Shown: positions 59,352 through 64,000 of the stretch, piece after piece
Layout: each line of letters begins with the position of its first letter
Numbering within the stretch: the first letter of the stretch is position 1
From: Oasisia sp. SBJ-2009
Taxonomy: Eukaryota; Annelida; Polychaeta; Sabellida; Siboglinidae
Assembly: GCA_964017155.1 (NCBI GenBank)
Contig: OZ024864.1
Coordinates: forward strand, 33,618,529-33,682,528
Direction of reading: 5' to 3'
DNA length: 64,000 nt
The notes under the pieces: generated by a model
What the model was told of the DNA's origin: nothing
Seen by the model: only the letters and a program-made list of their open reading frames with translations
Databases searched by the model: none
Made by a program: the position numbers and the translations under genes

Positions 59352-59468
59352 GAGGTGACGGAGGGGATGCTGGAGCTGGAGCGATCCCGCATCAAGATGG
59401 CCACGGAGCTGGAGCAGCTCCACGACCTACAGGAGCATCTGAGCGTGCTCAAACAAACCCTCGTCGTG
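59352..59468 (+). CDS. CNTRL: Centriolin-like exon 16 (copy B)
   Basis: 39 codons, two fewer than copy A, in phase. The segment reads HDLQEHLSVL where copy A has HDQKDNLHLSVL. Confidence 0.82.
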
Positions 59469-59564
59469 GTAACTCTCTCGCATGTGTGCACGTGTCGTCA
59501 CGCATCGTCACGCTTCGTCACGCTTGTGTTTCTGTCTTTTTCTTCAGATTTGTAGCACTTTTAA

Positions 59565-59871
59565 AGCGACATGGTCCGTTCGTGGTGCACCTGGCTGGGT
59601 GTGGCGTTAGTGGCGTCAACTTGTGTTCACGTGATACTGCATCACGTGATCATGCATTTCCTGGTCTCTTAGCCTCGCCTACATTAGTTTCGAAAACGCC
59701 TCGTGGTCGATGTGTAAACAGAGTTAAGCACCCCTTACTGCGTCTATTTTCAACTCCTAAATGATACATGAAAACATATTTTGACTGTCTTTATGCTATA
59801 ATAGGTATAATTTATACTGTACAACATGATTTTGCAATAAAAATAAAAAACCACAAATGGACCATGTCGCT
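59565..59871. mobile_element. 307-bp MITE with TTAA target duplication (copy B only)
   Basis: Terminal inverted repeats AGCGACATGGTCC at both ends, extending imperfectly through GTGG. TTAA flanks both sides (59561-59564, 59872-59875). Copy A has the empty site CTTTTAAACGATCA at about 41751. No coding capacity; piggyBac-type target preference. Confidence 0.9.
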
Positions 59872-60327
59872 TTAAATGATCATTTCCCAGCGATGAAGAA
59901 AAATGTCATCGAAATTTGAATTTTATATTTGATTGAAAACTTGGTTTATTCTCCTTGTTAAAATAATAATATTAATAATGGCTTGATGCAAGAAATACTA
60001 GAAGCTACCACCATTGCTAAACATTACTTGGTTTTATTAAGTGAACACTATATGTTTTCTGTGGCAAGGTTCATGGGGATCTCGTTTCCTGTTCAGATCC
60101 CAACTGTTGGACCTGGCTGAGATCTATTTCTTTTGAATCATATAAGATTGTTGTTGTGGTCACTATGTCCACTCAAGCGGTCAGTCATCCATTGTCACAA
60201 TGGCCACTAAGCCAGAACCTCGGGAGTGAATCACTGAGAGTGAAACCTTGAGAGTGAAACATGTTAATGGAATGTCTTTGTGAACTTACAACATGAACCG
60301 ATCAATGACTGGTGAGTTCTGTTTCAG

Positions 60328-60417
60328 ATCCGGAGTGGCGTCACCACCCCAGTGCCACAGGACGCAACGGCAAAGGGAAACATTAACTACTTTGAAGAAC
60401 AACAATACCAGCTGAAG
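60328..60417 (+). CDS. CNTRL: Centriolin-like exon 17 (copy B)
   Basis: 30 codons, intact, two conservative residue differences (Asn to Thr, Thr to Ile). Confidence 0.82.
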
Positions 60418-60484
60418 GTGACTAGTTCTGTCAACGTCTCAGAGATGTCACTGACACAATGGTGCAACTTTTGGGTAGAGACAT

Positions 60485-60720
60485 ATGTGAAGTGGTCAAC
60501 TGGAACATTGGCAACTTTCCTGAAACAACTCAAAACTTATCTATTTCGTTTGTATTAAATACCTTGATGGCACTGGTTTATATTTCATAGCATTGACTGG
60601 TTTTAAATTGTTCTGTTTGAAACTGTATTTTTACACCCTAATTTTATTTATTTATCTTAGCATATTTATTATTTATTTATCTTAGCTTACTTAATTATTT
60701 ATCTCAGTTTATTTATTTAT
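60485..60720 (+). mobile_element. LINE 3' end, tail deleted (copy B)
   Basis: Same insertion as 42362-42747. It breaks off at about 60720, directly into the 17-bp minisatellite. Confidence 0.72.
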
Positions 60721-60721
60721 T

Positions 60722-60890
60722 ACAAGTGTGTCTGTAACACAAGTGTGTCTGTAACACAAGTGTGTCTGTGACATCTGTGTCTGTAACACAAGTGTGTCTG
60801 TAACACCTGTGTCTGTAACACATGGGTGTCTGTAACACAAGGGTCATGTGTCTGTGTCTGTAGCACAAGGGTATGTCTGTGACATGATTA
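60722..60890. repeat. 17-bp minisatellite (copy B, about 9 units)
   Basis: TAACACAAGTGTGTCTG units as in copy A, fewer in number. Confidence 0.92.
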
Positions 60891-60980
60891 TCTTTAACAC
60901 ACACAGGAGTGGGCGTTACACAAAAGTGTGTATGTAACGGTGTTACATCTGTAACACTGTAACGTAAGTGTTTGCTACAG

Positions 60981-61085
60981 CTTGAGCAGAAGATGAGTCG
61001 TAACGCTGAGGTGATGGAGAGTCGGAGACAGGTGTCACATGACAGCATCCAGCAGCTGCAACGGAAGCTGAATAACCTTGAACAG
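60981..61085 (+). CDS. CNTRL: Centriolin-like exon 18 (copy B)
   Basis: 35 codons, intact, His to Asn at one position compared with copy A. Confidence 0.83.
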
Positions 61086-61227
61086 GTGACCTTCACTTGA
61101 CCTTCAGTGCTTTACACATCCTTTCCCTTGTTCCGTCCCACAAAGATGGTTTCCTCATCAGTTATGCCACGTTCGGTTTTATTTTTCTCTAAGCTCTCAA
61201 ATCATAGGGCCAATTGTTTTCATTTAA

Positions 61228-61902
61228 CCCATTAGCACTCAGCCAATTTTAACGGGAAGCCTGTGCCTCATCAAATATTTGACATAGATGTTTAAAATAT
61301 TGCTTTTCCCATTTTCTTTGCTCCAATGCCTTTATTATTCAATTCTCGCAATTGCATGTTTTATGCATGTTGTAGATAATAAACGTACCTACACACTAGT
61401 GTCAAAACTGGTGTTGTAACTTTAAGATATGTTGACCATTTCTTGATTGACACTAAGACATTTTGAATTTTTTTGTAAAAAAAATACTTTATTGCGGTGT
61501 AATTGTTTTATGCTTGGCTTTTTACTTCTACAACTTGTGTTTATTTAAAAGACCATTAAATTATCTACACACTGATATATAATTTGTTATAATATGTTAC
61601 ACTTTTTAGCAGTATACGTGGCCAATTTCCTGGATGGAGGGCATTTTAAAATGTCAAAAACAAAAAAAGGTTGTTATCACATTTTCAATAATGCAGGAAA
61701 TATTTTTTGAAAACGGAAATATCCAAAATAGCCACAAATTAATGTTCTATGTCTAGATAGGTGTCGCATTTATTGTTTCTCTTAATCACTAGATGGAACC
61801 ACGTAAACCAAATTCAAACGGTGTGCTGTATTCGCTGGCCGGCTATGGCCAACCTGAGGAGATTCGGGGTGACCGTCAATGCCCGACTTGACTGCCAATC
61901 GG
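61228..61902. mobile_element. 675-bp element with TTAA target duplication (copy B only)
   Basis: TTAA at 61224-61227 and 61903-61906. The empty site CATTTAATGTTTCATGG is in copy A at about 43580. The ends are related inverted repeats (CCCATTAGCACTCAGCC; on the right CCGATTGGCAGTCAAG). No transposase is recognised. The C-terminal 49-codon ORF inside is probably meaningless. Confidence 0.88.
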
Positions 61903-62094
61903 TTAATGTTTCATGGAGCATTATTTGGGGTGGCTGTGTATTTGATTGTCTTCTTGGTAATTGTTTTTAATGCAAAACTGTTACATTTGCTTTAAGCTGA
62001 CGTATGAGAGTCAAATTTTTGGTGTTTCAACAGCTGGACGACATTGTGTTCATAATCGACACAGTTGTTGCTATATGACATTGTTTCTCGACAG

Positions 62095-62196
62095 GTTCTA
62101 TGCCAAGGTGATTCACATCGACCTACTACGCCATCTAGTGATGTCCTGTTGAACCGCTCCCGAACTCCGACTCCGGCGGGAGAGTTTGATATGCAG
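62095..62196 (+). CDS. CNTRL: Centriolin-like exon 19 (copy B)
   Basis: 34 codons, intact. Leu-Ser becomes Gln-Gly near the start; the PTTPSSDVLLNRSRTPTP segment is unchanged. Confidence 0.82.
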
Positions 62197-62701
62197 GTAA
62201 GGGAGTGATGCTGACAGCTTGTTGTGCTGACAAGCTGACAGCTTGTGATGACATCTTAGCATGGTATTCTGGGGCGTAATAGTGCAGTGGTGCAAAGGTG
62301 GACTCGATTGTAATCTATTTTGCTTTCACCTCGTGTTCAGTTATTTTTTACAGAAAAGCAAATCTACAAAGTATTCATTACCACATGCAAGCTTGTGTCT
62401 GTGATTTTAAAGTGTAGCTTTGATAAAATCAATTGAAAAACTGCTTATTTATTTAATTGCTGCAGAATATTCAATTCAAATATTCTTCCATCACGACGTG
62501 ATTGTCCTATTTCCTGTTGTTGGCTTCCTTATTCTCTCAAAAACCCGGAACACTTTAGAGCATTAAATCACTGACATATATTAAATAAATTTATTTAGAT
62601 TACATATTTATATTTCGACACCAAAAAAATTGGATTTAATCAAGGAAGCCACTTTAATCCGTTCATACACTATGAACTAGAAACACGATTTGTGATGTGA
62701 A

Positions 62702-62825
62702 ATAATAATATTTATTTTGCATAGTTCCATATCCACAGCAATTTAGTACTTAACATAAAATATAATACGAAATAAGAAAACATGTAACTATATAAATACA
62801 TAATTTAATGACATTCGTTTATAAT
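62702..62825 (-). mobile_element. LINE-tail type repeat in last intron (copy B)
   Basis: Counterpart of 44778-44900. Confidence 0.6.
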
Positions 62826-63074
62826 AACAAATTATAGTGCAAAATAAATACATAAAAGCAGTTCATTCAGTTATTACACTTAGAAATTAATTAATTAATT
62901 AAAACTAAATATTTAATAAATTACAGCAAAAATGCTTCCGTGAATTAAATAAGCATCTTTACAGATGCCTTAGAAGATCAAAGTAAAGCTTTAGAAGTGA
63001 AAATAGTTGGCATAGCGTTCCAAACAGATGCCATGATGACCTCTTGTCTGATTCGCTACCCTTCTGTGGTCAAC

Positions 63075-63236
63075 ACAGACAGACTGACCAGTGAGGGGGC
63101 GTATCCAAGTGAGGGGGCATATCCAAGTGAGGGGGCATATCCAAAGCGAGCGTACTCACCGAATCGTCACAGCAGTCGGAGGCTGCACCCAGCCGGGAGT
63201 GCATCAAACATTGCTGAAAAGGGTCTATCGTCGTGA
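63075..63236 (+). pseudogene. CNTRL: Centriolin-like terminal exon 20 (copy B), splice site lost
   Basis: The SEGAYP repeats, basic tail and stop (63234-63236) are all present. However, 5 bases (AGGAC or equivalent) are missing compared with 45148-45152, removing the AG|GAC acceptor. The nearest AGs (ending 63078, 63082, 63091) all shift the frame and meet TGA within four codons. If used, the first would end the protein after Thr-Asp and delete the tail. Confidence 0.8.
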
Positions 63237-64000
63237 ATCGACAACCAAGTTGGTCATGTGGACGGAAGTAGATGGCATCTCTCACCAAGTTTACTGTTTC
63301 AGCAGAAGGGCTGAATCGCATCGGGTAAATTTAAGAACATCGGCCGAATGCCGTATTAATCATGTGAATTACATGTAAATGAAATAGCTTAAAACTAGTT
63401 AGTTTTCGTGTCTGTACCTGATACATTATGACCAATATGTTGCCAAGAAGTGCCACTGGTCTATGCAAACTGATGTAAATTACAAGTTTTGATTATGAAT
63501 TTATTCCGAAAAAAATTGCATAATTCCAGAGGTATATGCCGGGGAGGGGCCATTGAGACTGAGGGTCTGCACTGTGATCTTTTGTAATGGACCTACTGTT
63601 TCTTTGAATATTCAAAAGTGAGTCTACAAATGGAACTCTGACCCTCAACCAAAGCTGTGTAGCACCAACAGAATACATTGAATGTAGTATTGTGTATTTT
63701 TCACTGATAGTATTGTATACTGATAGTATTATATATACTTCCGCTGACAGTATTCTATACTTCCACTGATAGTGTTGCATACTTCCACTTATAGTATTGT
63801 ATACTTCCACATCATTTTTATTTATATTTTATATTCTACATAACTGTGCATGCGAGACAAACTGTTTTATAGAAGCTCAACTTATTTATCATCGGGATCA
63901 GTGCAGCAGTATTTTAGTATACATTTTAATTTCTGACTCTTTAATGTGGTAAAATGTATGAACGAATACCATCTTTATGATGGTATCACTTTTTCATTCA
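63237..64000 (+). other. CNTRL: 3' UTR-like region of copy B
   Basis: Collinear with 45315-46066, including the TTCCACTGATAGTATTG repeats. Cut by the window end. Confidence 0.5.

Larger units (their letters stand above)
55013..64000. repeat. Segmental duplication, copy B (CNTRL exons 13-20)
   Basis: Starts inside the exon-12 splice-site repeat and continues collinearly with copy A to the window end. It lacks exons 1-12 and therefore any evident start. Confidence 0.95.

Noticed and set aside
57035..59555. 447-, 349-, 300- and 298-residue ORFs (Ile-Ser-Tyr-Val-Val, Leu-Thr-Leu-Ser-His-Ser)
   Set aside because: Run-through of the copy B 30-bp and 16-bp minisatellites; only 59352-59468 is exon.

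Overview
The window is animal nuclear DNA. It has spliced exons with GT/AG borders, non-LTR retrotransposon fragments, small inverted-repeat transposons and a very heavy load of micro- and minisatellites. Gene content (a fucolectin/F5-8-type lectin and a centrosomal coiled-coil gene), LINE fragments with ATT-type 3' tails and intron-borne minisatellites suggest a marine invertebrate such as a lancelet or a mollusc. I cannot fix the species from sequence alone.

Layout. 0-12 kb is repeat-rich and almost gene-free: a 293-bp direct repeat, an inverted transposon pair, a dead reverse transcriptase on the minus strand, a 1.5-kb CCAT/CCGT array, a possible orphan terminal exon with a poly(A) signal, CT/CTGT arrays, a tRNA-derived SINE head and more LINE pieces. 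12.5-19.8 kb carries the 5' part of a plus-strand secreted lectin gene: a signal-peptide exon (14115-14181) and an FTP-domain exon (19532-19750) whose splice phases match. The promoter/exon-1 block is duplicated near 17.0-18.4 kb, and the second exon 1 is split by a 484-bp inverted-repeat insertion. 20-24.9 kb is AT-rich with TA arrays and dispersed repeats.

25.0-45.3 kb is the 3' half of a centriolin (CNTRL) orthologue on the plus strand. I reconstruct 20 exons whose phases join without a break (2433 nt, 810 residues plus stop). One in-frame TGA (32364-32366) interrupts exon 7 of this set, where the human protein, as I remember it, has Arg. 55.0-64.0 kb is a second, 5'-truncated copy of the last eight exons with their introns (copy B). 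It is separated from copy A by about 9 kb of repeats and runs off the window. Copy B has two transposon insertions at TTAA that are missing from copy A, and a 5-bp deletion that destroys the last 3' splice site.

The most unusual theme is in the introns. Nearly every CNTRL intron carries its own minisatellite. In at least three introns the repeat unit begins at the exon's own 5' splice site, so the array multiplies the donor signal (12 extra copies in one intron of copy A, 5 in copy B). Array lengths differ strongly between the two gene copies, which records rapid expansion or contraction after the duplication. Many long ORFs in the window are by-products of these arrays and are not genes.
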